This document shows positions 25,958 to 33,953 of a stretch of 45,305 nt of DNA, one piece after another (position 1 is the first letter of the stretch; each line of letters begins with the position of its first letter). The notes under the pieces are model-generated. The model ran no database searches. It saw only the letters and a list, made by a program, of their open reading frames with translations, and was not told the DNA's origin. The position numbers were made by a program, and so were the translations under genes. The DNA is from Bordetella parapertussis (GTDB taxonomy: Bacteria > Pseudomonadota > Gammaproteobacteria > Burkholderiales > Burkholderiaceae_C). The stretch lies in NCBI GenBank assembly GCA_945882755.1, contig CAMCWS010000126.1:1-45305 (forward strand), given 5' to 3'.

Positions 25958-26905
25958 ATGGATATGACCGTCCCAGAAACCGAACGTCTGCAATTCATGC
26001 ATGACATGCGAACTGCGCTGTCACAAACGCCCAAGCGCATTTCACCTAAATATTTTTATGACCAAGCGGGATCGGCCTTGTTCGACCGTATCTGCGAATT
26101 ACCCGAGTACTACCCCACTCGAACTGAGTTGTCTATTTTGCAATCCCATGCAGCTGATATGTCTGAGTGCATGGGCGAAAACGCGGACATCATCGAGTTT
26201 GGCGCGGGTTCTTTACAAAAAATTCGTTATTTGCTCAATGTGGCGATAAACCCTGCACGCTATGTACCAATGGATATTTCGGGTCCGCATTTGAAAGCAG
26301 CCAGTGCTGAGTTGCAAACTGAGTTTGTCACACTAAAGATACTTCCTGTGGTTGCTGACTACACCAATCCATGGCATCTGCCTTCTGCGCTGCCTGGTAC
26401 AGGCAAGCGCGTGGCTTTTTTTCCAGGTTCAACGATAGGTAATTTTGCACCCGCACAAGCCCATACTTTTTTTCAAAATTGTGTCCAACACTTGCGCGGG
26501 GGGGCTTTGCTGCTGGGCGTGGATCTGATCAAGTCGCCTGAAATTTTACACGCGGCTTACAACGATTCGCAAGGTGTGACTGCTGCTTTCAATCTCAACA
26601 TGTTGACGCGGGCTAACCGCGAGCTTGGGTGTGATTTTGATCTGACACAATTTGCACACAGCGCTTTTTACAATGCGCCTTTGAAGAGAATTGAAATGCA
26701 TTTGCTCAGCTTGAAATCGCAAATCGTTCATTTGAACGGTGTAGCTTATGCGTTTGAGCAAGGTGAAACTCTGCACACCGAGTATTCGCACAAGTTCACA
26801 ATAGCTGGTGTACAACAAGCGGCATATTCAGCTGGCCTAGAAACTGGTCCAGTTTGGACCGATCCCCACCAGTACTTTGGCCTATTCTGGCTCACTATTC
26901 CTTAA
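25958..26905 (+). CDS. egtD: L-histidine N(alpha)-methyltransferase EgtD
   Basis: SAM-dependent enzyme that trimethylates histidine to hercynine, first step of ergothioneine synthesis. Visible motifs: SPKYFYDQAGSALFDRICEL, PEYYPTRTE (histidine site region), EFGAGSLQKIRYLL (SAM site), YVPMDISG and FFPGSTIGNF. Length 315 aa is standard. Two in-frame ATG codons (MDM) begin it. It forms a minimal egtB-egtD unit and is followed 17 bases later by a DUF427 gene in the same direction. Confidence 0.95.
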   Translation: MDMTVPETERLQFMHDMRTALSQTPKRISPKYFYDQAGSALFDRICELPEYYPTRTELSILQSHAADMSECMGENADIIEFGAGSLQKIRYLLNVAINPARYVPMDISGPHLKAASAELQTEFVTLKILPVVADYTNPWHLPSALPGTGKRVAFFPGSTIGNFAPAQAHTFFQNCVQHLRGGALLLGVDLIKSPEILHAAYNDSQGVTAAFNLNMLTRANRELGCDFDLTQFAHSAFYNAPLKRIEMHLLSLKSQIVHLNGVAYAFEQGETLHTEYSHKFTIAGVQQAAYSAGLETGPVWTDPHQYFGLFWLTIP

Positions 26906-26922
26906 CGACAGGAGACCTCATC

Positions 26923-27204
26923 ATGAAAGCTATTTGGAACGACACCGTGGTTGCGGAAAGTAACGACACCGTTCTGGTTGAAGGCAACCACTACTTTCCC
27001 GCAGACGCCTTGAACAAAAACTTTGTGTCCCCGAGCAACCACAAAACCATGTGCGCATGGAAAGGACAGGCCAGTTATTTGTCGCTGCTGGTGAACGGCG
27101 AATTGAACAATGATGCTGTCTGGTACTACGCTGACCCCAAACCGCAGGCAGAAGAAATCAAAGGCCGTGTCGCTTTTTGGAAAGGTGTCAAAGTCATTGA
27201 GTGA
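26923..27204 (+). CDS. DUF427 domain protein, short form
   Basis: A 93-aa protein matching DUF427 by MKAIWNDTVVAESNDTV, EGNHYFPADALN and the core CAWKGQASYLSL followed by VWYYADPKPQAEEIKGRVAFW. The start follows ACAGGAGA. The family folds as a small beta-rich domain of unknown function and is often found in oxidative-stress or sugar-related contexts. Its tight spacing behind egtD suggests co-expression. It converges on a second DUF427 gene with only 8 bases between stops. Confidence 0.88.
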   Translation: MKAIWNDTVVAESNDTVLVEGNHYFPADALNKNFVSPSNHKTMCAWKGQASYLSLLVNGELNNDAVWYYADPKPQAEEIKGRVAFWKGVKVIE

Positions 27205-27212
27205 CTTTGGTT

Positions 27213-27770
27213 TCACCAGTGGCTGCTGTTGGGCTCACCCTTGAATGGCCCAGACAGATCAGGTGTGATCCACCCCCCATAGAACCCGCCAGACTGCGCA
27301 ACAACATGCGCACCATTGACTGTGCACTCAAGATGGTGAGCGTAAAAAGCAATGCAATCAGCCAGAGGTTCTGCTCCGGCCAATGGCTTCGGATAGCTCC
27401 AAGCAACCTGTGGCAATCGACGCTCGCCATCCATCAGATCCCAATAAAGCGCAGGGCCTTTCCACTCGCAAAATGAACCGCGTCCTGCAGGCCGCAAAAG
27501 ACCATCCTTTACGTCTGACAACGGAAGATAAAAGGTAGGCGGGTGTGCGGTCTCTCTAACCGCCCAGGCACCACGGGTTTGAGCTACCAGGGTCTTTCCC
27601 CAGAACACCAGGATTTCGCGCATGTCGCGAACCAGTTCAGGTGGACGCGGAAAATCCCAAACTGAAAGTTGCCCTTGCGCGGGGACTTCAGCAAACGGTG
27701 GACGATCCTTACCTCGCCATCGCCATTGTGCGCGGGCTAACGCCAACGAATCGGGATCATCCATGCTCAT
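27213..27770 (-). CDS. DUF427 domain protein, long form
   Basis: A 185-aa DUF427 protein. The DUF427 core is in the second half, seen as GSFCEWKGPALYWDL and WSYPKPLAGAEPLADCIAFY, with VFWGKTLVAQTRGAW and PPTFYLPLSDV before it. The N-terminal 60 residues (PFAEVPAQGQLSVWDFPRPP) are an extension missing from the short form. It ends GWITPDLSGPFKG, typical of the long subfamily. It is convergent with the short DUF427 gene, so the two are probably not from a recent tandem duplication. Function is unknown. Confidence 0.87.
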   Translation of the reverse strand: MSMDDPDSLALARAQWRWRGKDRPPFAEVPAQGQLSVWDFPRPPELVRDMREILVFWGKTLVAQTRGAWAVRETAHPPTFYLPLSDVKDGLLRPAGRGSFCEWKGPALYWDLMDGERRLPQVAWSYPKPLAGAEPLADCIAFYAHHLECTVNGAHVVAQSGGFYGGWITPDLSGPFKGEPNSSHW

Positions 27771-27892
27771 CTTGACCTCTTTTGCAGACTGAGGTTATCC
27801 ATTGCTGTGACGTTATCAATATATGCATTGGCTAGACTATAAGGCCAGTCATTTGATCATTCACAGATTAGAACCTCAAGACAGATTTCACC

Positions 27893-28525
27893 ATGCACCC
27901 AATCCCTCTTTTTCCTCTCTCTCATGGGCTGTTTCCTGATGGGATGCTGTCGCTTCAAATTTTTGAGGTTAGGTATCTTGACTTGATCAAACGTTGCCAC
28001 CAGCAGCAACTGCCGTTTGGTGTGGTGTGGTTAAAAAAAGGCAGCGAGGTCCAAGTGCCTGGAGAGACACCTATGTTGCATGCCTACGGGTGCCATGCAC
28101 ATATTCGTGAGTTTGAACAGGTACAACCCAATTTATTCCGAGTCATTTGTCAAGGGGGACTTCGCTTTGAGTTGAAAGACACACAGCCTGGCCCCTTTGG
28201 CGTATGGCAGGGTGATATTTCCATCTTTGCCCAAGACTCAGAAGTTGAAATACCTGCATATTTAGAGCACCATGCTGGTCGCTTAGGCAAAATCATCGCA
28301 AGTGCTCAAAAACAGGGACAACTCAATAGACTACCCATCTTGCAACCCTATCTTTTAGACCAGTGTGGCTGGGTGGCAAATCGATATGCTGAAGCGTTAA
28401 ATATCAGCACAGAGTTGAAGGTTCAACTCTTATCCGAACTTGATCCACTCAAGAGATTACAGACAATCAACTCATTGATGGGTCAGGAAGGTGATGCTTC
28501 CGAATTGAACGGGGCTGATACATAG
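27893..28525 (+). CDS. Lon protease N-terminal-domain (LON substrate-binding) protein
   Basis: A stand-alone LON N-terminal domain, 210 aa, without the AAA+ or protease parts. PLFPLSHGLFPDGMLSLQIF and EVRYLDLIKRC are the family opening, followed by GCHAHIREFEQVQPNLFRVI. Such proteins are common in proteobacteria; a role in substrate recognition or regulation of proteolysis is suspected but not shown. It is monocistronic and convergent with the photolyase-family gene. Confidence 0.87.
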   Translation: MHPIPLFPLSHGLFPDGMLSLQIFEVRYLDLIKRCHQQQLPFGVVWLKKGSEVQVPGETPMLHAYGCHAHIREFEQVQPNLFRVICQGGLRFELKDTQPGPFGVWQGDISIFAQDSEVEIPAYLEHHAGRLGKIIASAQKQGQLNRLPILQPYLLDQCGWVANRYAEALNISTELKVQLLSELDPLKRLQTINSLMGQEGDASELNGADT

Positions 28526-28619
28526 GGCCAAGAACTTCTGCCATCAAACACCCATTTCGTACCCATGGGCATATTCATCAGCACGAAATTTTGATGTTCA
28601 AAGTCTTTCTAGGTAACCC

Positions 28620-30140
28620 CTAAAAGTCAAAGCCAAGCTGACTTTCGTTAAGCCTTTTTGTAGAAATTGTTTTTTGACGTGACGGCATGGATTTGCGAGA
28701 AGCGTGTTTATCGATGACAGCTTTTTTGCCGTCGATGGTCTCTGGTTGTTTTCGTCTGGCATGCAGGCGTTGCTTTGATTCACGGGTGGCAGAAGCCAAA
28801 TCGACGAGGGGCTCGGCGATGTGACAACTGAGGCCAAGGTTGTTTTTTTGTTGCTCGGGCATCAGCCAGGGTTCAAACAGCCAAGTGTCTGGAACAGGAC
28901 GCATGTAGGGTAGCCATCGCCTGACAAATTTTCCATAAGGATCATGGTCTTGGGCTTGCTTAATGGGGTTGTATACCCGGGTGGTATTGATTCCTGTTGT
29001 GCCTGACTGCATTTGCAATTGGCTCCAGTGGATGCCTGGTTCGTAGTCTAAAAACTGTGTTGCCAACCATTCACCAACGGGACGCCAATGCAGCCATAAG
29101 GGATAGGCTGCAACCGAAACCAGCATCGCTCGCATGCGAAAGTTCAGCCATCCTGTTTCTCTCAGCATGGTGATACAGGCATCCACCATGGGCCAACCAG
29201 TGCGTGCATCTTTAAGGGCTTCGAAGTATTCAAGGTTGAAGTCATGTTCGCGTAGACCGTCATACCCTTGGTGCATATTGCGCCATTCGATTTCAGGTTC
29301 ACTCTCGAGTTTTTGGATGAAATGGCAATGCCAGTAGAGGCGACTTGTGAAAGCCGCCAAGCTTGCTCGGTGTCTACTTGCCTGCTGCGGCATCTCTGCC
29401 ATGTGAGCGCGTGTTTGCTGTACCACTTCTCGCATGCTGATGCAGCCATAGCTCAAGTAGGCGGACAACCTAGAGCATGCATCCGGTGCAGACAACGGCG
29501 ACGAAATACCACCTCGGTAGCCCATACTGCGGGCATTGAGAAAACTGTGTAATGTCTTCAAGGCATGAACACGACCACCAAGTTGTCGCATAGGTGGGTT
29601 GTGCCTTAAATGATGGGGAGCACCCATTGAAAACGTACTTTCAGAAGGTTCCCCCCAAAAGCGCAAGGAATCCACTTTTTCAACAGGCGACGCCATATGT
29701 CGTTCCCATGCGCTTTGCCAAAGGTTACGGTTTTTCAAACCTCGCACAACGCCAAACTGTGGGAATTCATGCCAAATAACCCCGTGTACTTTGCACCATG
29801 CTGAAACTTTCAGATCGCGTGCATATGAGAATCCGTTGCCTGTTTCTTCGTGTGAGTACAGCCCTGTAAATGGAGCGTCTTGCCAAATTCGGCTCAGGAC
29901 ATCTGATAATTCGCCATGATGAATGTCAATGCATCCTCCTAGCGATCGTAAATTTGCATCCAATACTTGCAATGACTCGCGTATAAATTCGAAGTGCTGA
30001 AGCGCTGCATCGGGTTGCAGCCATAGCTCTGGTTCGATGACATAAATGCATCTGATGGGTCCATTTTTGCTAGCCTTGGCTAACGCAGAATGGTCTTGCC
30101 AGCGCAAGTCGCGTTTGAACCAAACCAAAGAGTAACTCAT
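28620..30140 (-). CDS. Cryptochrome/photolyase-family FAD-binding protein
   Basis: A 506-aa flavoprotein of the DNA photolyase/cryptochrome family. The N-terminal antenna domain begins YSLVWFKRDLRWQDHSAL; the FAD domain includes GYRGGISSPLSAPDACSRLS, TGWPMVDACITMLRETGWLN and FRMRAMLVS. The region that in classical CPD photolyases carries the WQW/GxD FAD contacts is replaced by SQLQMQSGTTGINTTRVYNP, which marks a distinct subfamily that I cannot assign to a proven lesion specificity. A basic, probably flexible tail of about 75 residues ends the protein. It is the last gene of a minus-strand operon that starts with a catalase-like gene. Repair versus light signalling is open. Confidence 0.88.
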   Translation of the reverse strand: MSYSLVWFKRDLRWQDHSALAKASKNGPIRCIYVIEPELWLQPDAALQHFEFIRESLQVLDANLRSLGGCIDIHHGELSDVLSRIWQDAPFTGLYSHEETGNGFSYARDLKVSAWCKVHGVIWHEFPQFGVVRGLKNRNLWQSAWERHMASPVEKVDSLRFWGEPSESTFSMGAPHHLRHNPPMRQLGGRVHALKTLHSFLNARSMGYRGGISSPLSAPDACSRLSAYLSYGCISMREVVQQTRAHMAEMPQQASRHRASLAAFTSRLYWHCHFIQKLESEPEIEWRNMHQGYDGLREHDFNLEYFEALKDARTGWPMVDACITMLRETGWLNFRMRAMLVSVAAYPLWLHWRPVGEWLATQFLDYEPGIHWSQLQMQSGTTGINTTRVYNPIKQAQDHDPYGKFVRRWLPYMRPVPDTWLFEPWLMPEQQKNNLGLSCHIAEPLVDLASATRESKQRLHARRKQPETIDGKKAVIDKHASRKSMPSRQKTISTKRLNESQLGFDF

Positions 30141-30163
30141 GGTACTTTTTGACAGTAATTAAT

Positions 30164-30610
30164 TTATTGAATGTAATTAAAAGCAAGTGGCGCAAACAAA
30201 CTCACACTTGCAATGAGCGTCAATAAAAATCGCATCTTGAGCCAAGCCGATAAATTGAACGTCGGGTAAGTTTTACAGTCCACAAAGAAGCAGGCCCAAA
30301 GCATCAAACATTGAATAGCAAGACCCAGTTGGGTGTTGAAAATCAAGCTTAGCCATGCCGCTAAACTGGGAATCACCCCCCAAACAAGTCGCAGGCTGTT
30401 AGGTGAAGATTCCATCATTGTCAATCCCCAATGTATAGCGCCTAAGAAGCTGATGATGGTTGCGCCATAGGCCAAAAGACTGAATAAAAGTGTTTGCTGG
30501 TGAGTCCCAGAAGTGAATATGCAAAGGCTTGATAGTCCTACAAATGGGATCAAACCTCCAAATCCGAGGAGTAGGGCAGTCCGCGCTGGCCTATGGATGT
30601 TGTTTGTCAT
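30164..30610 (-). CDS. DUF3429 membrane protein
   Basis: A 148-aa integral membrane protein with about five hydrophobic segments. The core SLLAYGATIISFLGAIHWG and the following LVWGVIPSLAAWLSLIF are typical of DUF3429. Its ATG directly follows the stop of the upstream secreted-protein frame (TAA then ATG), and the photolyase-family gene begins 23 bases downstream. Function is unknown. The family is often seen with photolyase or photoprotection genes, consistent with this operon. Confidence 0.85.
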   Translation of the reverse strand: MTNNIHRPARTALLLGFGGLIPFVGLSSLCIFTSGTHQQTLLFSLLAYGATIISFLGAIHWGLTMMESSPNSLRLVWGVIPSLAAWLSLIFNTQLGLAIQCLMLWACFFVDCKTYPTFNLSAWLKMRFLLTLIASVSLFAPLAFNYIQ

Positions 30611-31055
30611 TTATGGTTGTTTGAAAGAATCTGATTGCGGTTCAAAGCAGTTGATCAGCGCAAGAGGGGGTGAGTTCATCTTTTGAATTAAAAACTTCCT
30701 GATGAAGGTGGCTGGCAGGTGTGGGTTGGTGTAGCCACTCCAAACTGCATCAGGCACGATTGCAGCATCAGAATCTGCCTTTTGAATCATGACAACTGCA
30801 GGAAGCAGTTCTTTGAATTCAACCTCAACCAATATCCAACTTCCCATGGCCCAAGCGCTGGAAATATTTGAATGGCTTGAATCTGGTGGGCTGTAGTCAT
30901 GAATCAAACTTTGAGCCAGTTGGTACTGCTTATTTGAGGCAGTCAAACGCTCAACTTCTCCACAGCTCCAGGTCGTCTCTGACACAGCCAATATGGCTTG
31001 ACAGCACCAAGACACTAGCGAGGGGGAGAAGGATCAGTGACTTTTTCAGTCTCAT
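30611..31055 (-). pseudogene. Secreted protein gene broken by one-base frameshift
   Basis: The minus strand from the ATG at 31055 encodes a signal-peptide-like start (MRLKKSLILLP) but hits a stop at 30951. A second frame, open from about 31030 to the stop at 30611, encodes the rest (AILAVSETTWSCGEVERLTA to the end). Removing a single C from the C5 run (G5 at 31022-31026 on the plus strand) joins both into one protein of about 147 aa with a full signal peptide, MRLKKSLILLPSLVSWCCQA and then ILAVSETTW. The two-frame pattern and the homopolymer point to either a real inactivating or phase-variable slip, or a sequencing error. I do not recognise the family. If no frameshift exists, the gene would start at the GTG at 31015 without a signal peptide. 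Confidence 0.5.
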
Positions 31056-31191
31056 CCTGGCCTGCATCCTTTGTTGCGATAGAAATAGGCTTACACATTT
31101 TTTCTCCATCCCACACTTGGCCGCACCAACAAACGCCATCTGCATTGATGATGCAAGTACCTGTTCCGCAGCATCTTGGGTCTTCACTCAT
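31015..31191 (-). CDS. Cys-rich 58-aa protein, conserved-looking, unknown function
   Basis: The ATG at 31191 gives MSEDPRCCGTGTCIINADGV and then CWCGQVWDGEKMC, with six cysteines at residues 7, 8, 13, 21, 23 and 33, followed by a polar tail ending DPSPPR. No signal peptide is present, so the cysteines probably bind a metal or cluster in the cytosol. The frame is open 11 codons further upstream, but the ATG with GAAAGAG before it is preferred. It lies 26 bases after the DUF2805 gene and its end overlaps the next gene's start. I recall similar small proteins in Burkholderiales but know no function. Confidence 0.7.
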   Translation of the reverse strand: MSEDPRCCGTGTCIINADGVCWCGQVWDGEKMCKPISIATKDAGQDETEKVTDPSPPR

Positions 31192-31217
31192 GGTCGCTCT
31201 TTCATCGAAATAAGGGG

Positions 31218-31505
31218 TCAGCAATTGGCTCTGCGGTGGTCGGCAATTTGGTGATCATTGAATTTCATTTCTGGATGCCTCAAGACGCGGTGTTTGGTAG
31301 CTCTGCCTTTGACCCGTTTTCTCCATAATCTGAAAGATTGAGGCTTTAACTCAGCCCTCATGAGACGGATCACCTCAGATTCTGTGAGTCCGACGCGTTC
31401 TTTGATCGTCTCAAAGGAAGTTCGGTCTTCCCAGGCCATTTGAATGACATAAGAAATATCACCTTCGGTCAGTTGACAGACGCTAGGGTCAACAACGCCA
31501 TGCAT
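31218..31505 (-). CDS. DUF2805 / TIGR03643 family protein
   Basis: A 95-aa protein. YVIQMAWEDRTSFETIKERV, then GLTESEVIRLMRAELKPQSF and RLWRKRVKGRATKHRVLR identify the family. The middle looks like a helix-turn-helix and the end is strongly basic, so DNA or RNA binding is plausible, but this is inference. The ATG overlaps the stop of the catalase-like gene (TGATG), so it is translationally coupled. Members elsewhere are often near photolyase genes. It could be the operon's own regulator. Confidence 0.87.
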   Translation of the reverse strand: MHGVVDPSVCQLTEGDISYVIQMAWEDRTSFETIKERVGLTESEVIRLMRAELKPQSFRLWRKRVKGRATKHRVLRHPEMKFNDHQIADHRRANC

Positions 31506-32521
31506 CACTGCTTCGAACCTTCAAAGAGTCGACGACCAATGCCAACAGCATAAGGGGCGGCTCTTGCAGCGAGCATAGGATCGTTGGATGGTTCTACACC
31601 TTTGGGCAGGACGGTAGGCACAAAAGTGATGTCACGACACGCGCCGCCAGAATCTTCTGAGACGGCTGTGACCTTCAAGTTACCCAGCGTTACTTTGCGA
31701 CGGGCTTCGGGTAAAGGCACTGTGGCACTGTCTAGCCTATCGCCAGGTTCCGCCAATTGAAGGTTGAAATTGAAAGTAACTTGGCCATCCTTGACACGTT
31801 GACGAAGTTCATCGAACAAGAAATTGGGGCCTTTAGCCTTTGCCTCTTCATCGCTTAGACCCATCACACCGGCGGATGGCTCGAAAATCCACTTGCCAAA
31901 TTGCTTCTCGCCCTTGCTGTTGACAAACGCAAAGGCATTGACGCCCCAGTAATTGACCGATGCAAAGCTGGCCGGTACAGGTTGGCTAGCAAAGTATTTG
32001 CCTTGAAGTAGCACTTCAGGATTGGCCTCTGCAAAAGCTTTGACCTTTTCAGGGTTGGGCGCTTTGGTTGAAGGGTCTGGTGTGAGCGATTCAAGGCGAC
32101 CGAGCAATTGTGCTGGGGTTGATGATCCAAAAACAGGCGCTGAGATATTTCCCATTTGCCATGTTTCGCCGCCTGCAAGGTTGAACTGCAGCGCCATATT
32201 GCGTTGGCTCTTGGCATTGTCTGCAGCTTTGGGGTTGCCACCGCCTACAGAAAAGCGAACGATCACAGGAATTTTTTGCCCACTGAAGACGGAGGCAGAT
32301 GACAAAGTGCGACCTTCTGTGCTGCCTACAAATTCACCCGTTGCGCATATTCCCTTGGCTCCCGAGCGTCGATAACCTTCAAATTTACCGCCTGCAGCTT
32401 CAAAAGCATCCACCATCTTCACGGGATCAACAGTTTCTGCGCTGATTGCCGAAGCCATGATGAGGTGGCTTAAGGTGAATACGGTCAGGTTAGACAGGAT
32501 TGGATAAGAATGGACTGACAT
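31505..32521 (-). CDS. Catalase-family protein (SrpA-like), exported, with distal His replaced by Gly
   Basis: A 338-aa heme protein of the small catalase family. The start at 32521 gives a signal peptide (FTLSHLIMASAISAETVDP), so it should act in the periplasm. The proximal heme ligand Tyr324 sits in RAAPYAVGIGRR with Arg320 four before it, and the distal Asn125 is in WQMGNISAPVF. The distal catalytic His, normally in H-A-K-G, is Gly54 here (RRSGAKGICATGEF). True catalase activity is therefore doubtful; a peroxidase, heme sensor or lipid-peroxide role is possible. The start could also be the internal MASAIS. It heads the operon ending in the photolyase-family gene. Confidence 0.85.
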   Translation of the reverse strand: MSVHSYPILSNLTVFTLSHLIMASAISAETVDPVKMVDAFEAAGGKFEGYRRSGAKGICATGEFVGSTEGRTLSSASVFSGQKIPVIVRFSVGGGNPKAADNAKSQRNMALQFNLAGGETWQMGNISAPVFGSSTPAQLLGRLESLTPDPSTKAPNPEKVKAFAEANPEVLLQGKYFASQPVPASFASVNYWGVNAFAFVNSKGEKQFGKWIFEPSAGVMGLSDEEAKAKGPNFLFDELRQRVKDGQVTFNFNLQLAEPGDRLDSATVPLPEARRKVTLGNLKVTAVSEDSGGACRDITFVPTVLPKGVEPSNDPMLAARAAPYAVGIGRRLFEGSKQ

Positions 32522-32738
32522 TTTGAATAAATAAACAATAAAAGAACAATTAATCTTATATTGAAAAAAACAAAAACCATGGGGCAAATGAGAAACCCCA
32601 GATTCACGCATACTAATTCAGTATGCATAAATATCTATGAAAGACTCAACCTAAAGCAAGTTAGCTGGAAATGAAGTGCCTAAGCGCGGTTTCTTGTTAA
32701 AGAAGTTTATTATTTCCACCAAACTAACAGGAGTAGCC

Positions 32739-33953
32739 ATGAAAGAAACCAGTTTTGGCAGGTTTGAGCAGTCCTTCATGTTTCACATGATTCGGGACTT
32801 CTTCTTGCTATTGATTGTGGTGGCTGGACTTGAACTGGCTATTCGCTACGCCGTGGTTGTCTATGACTTCAAAAGCAATGAACCTCAGCGCGTTGAGCGG
32901 GCAGCTCAGCAACTGGCTGATGATGTCAAATCGATCATGCTCAATTCTGGTGGGCCAACAGCCGCACAAACGGTTTACCCTATTTTGGATCGCAACTACG
33001 ACAGCTTGGGTTTGTCCATTGCAGTTGTGCCCTCAGACATCACTGTTGAGTCTATCAAGCAAACCTTTAAGTTAAATCCTATTGGCCTCAAACAGCGCTG
33101 GCCCGAAGGGGATAACAGCGAGTCGTCTGTTCAACTCAAGGCTGAACAGTTTTGTCTGGGCTGTCATATCAAGGCGAAAGTGGGTGACGTGCTCGGAACT
33201 GTGACTGTTAGAAGCTATTTGTCTCGTAAAGAGGCTACTTGGTGGCAAGAGGTTCGTGTCACTGCCAGTGCTTTAAGTATCAAAATTGTCATACACACTA
33301 TCGTGCTGTTTTTTCTTCTCAAAGTTCGTATGGAGCCTTTATTAGCACTGCGCACAACAGCAGCTTCATTGGCAAAAGGGGTGATGAACTTGTCGCCTCG
33401 AACCAAAGTCAATTCAAATGATGAATTTGGAGAGTTGGCTCAGGATATCAATCATTTTTTAGATCGAGTCAAGCAAATTGTTCAAGATCTCGATGGCATT
33501 CTCAGCGAGGTGGTCGCTGTGGGATCTCGCCTGGGTGTTCTCAATCGTCACCTTGAGCAGCAATTAGACGCAATGCGTGACGATACGTTTCAAAACAGTT
33601 GGAATGAAAGCCAACGAAACCTGTCAATGCAAATTGTTGCTGCGCGTGAAGCGGGTGCATTTGAAGTATTGGTCCAAACTTTAGATACTTTGTCTCAGTC
33701 TTCTGGTCGCGGCGACGAACTTGCGCCTTTGCGTGCCCAGTTGGCTAAATTACAGAGCAGTTTTACGTCTATCACCCATGCCGTCCAAAACGCAATACCT
33801 TCACCAGAGTTAGCACAGGCGCAGGCAGCCCAGTACCAAGCTTTATCTTTGTCGCTGAGAGAAATGGCTTTGCTGGAAGCCAGCATGCAAAAAGTGGCTG
33901 AGTCAGGTCAACAAGTTATCCATCGTTTAGCAAAGGGCAGAACCGATGTATGA
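32739..33953 (+). CDS. Membrane HAMP protein with one c-type heme motif and no output domain
   Basis: A 404-aa inner-membrane protein. A first membrane helix (about residues 19-42) is followed by a periplasmic domain of about 130 residues containing one heme c motif, C139-L-G-C142-H143. Then come a second helix (about 178-196), a HAMP domain (about 197-246, RMEPLLALRTTAASLAKGVM onward, with the typical DEFGELAQDINHF) and a C-terminal coiled coil to the end. No histidine kinase, cyclase, GGDEF or methyl-accepting region is present. Start chosen at MKETSFGRFEQ after AACAGGAG. It is divergent from the catalase-like operon and overlaps the acyltransferase by four bases. A heme-based redox or gas sensor role is inference. 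Confidence 0.85.
   Translation: MKETSFGRFEQSFMFHMIRDFFLLLIVVAGLELAIRYAVVVYDFKSNEPQRVERAAQQLADDVKSIMLNSGGPTAAQTVYPILDRNYDSLGLSIAVVPSDITVESIKQTFKLNPIGLKQRWPEGDNSESSVQLKAEQFCLGCHIKAKVGDVLGTVTVRSYLSRKEATWWQEVRVTASALSIKIVIHTIVLFFLLKVRMEPLLALRTTAASLAKGVMNLSPRTKVNSNDEFGELAQDINHFLDRVKQIVQDLDGILSEVVAVGSRLGVLNRHLEQQLDAMRDDTFQNSWNESQRNLSMQIVAAREAGAFEVLVQTLDTLSQSSGRGDELAPLRAQLAKLQSSFTSITHAVQNAIPSPELAQAQAAQYQALSLSLREMALLEASMQKVAESGQQVIHRLAKGRTDV

Noticed and set aside
28620..30140. Assignment as cryptochrome DASH or CPD photolyase
   Set aside because: The C-terminal FAD-domain signature (QMQSGTTGINTTRVYNP) differs from both classes, so only the family level is claimed.
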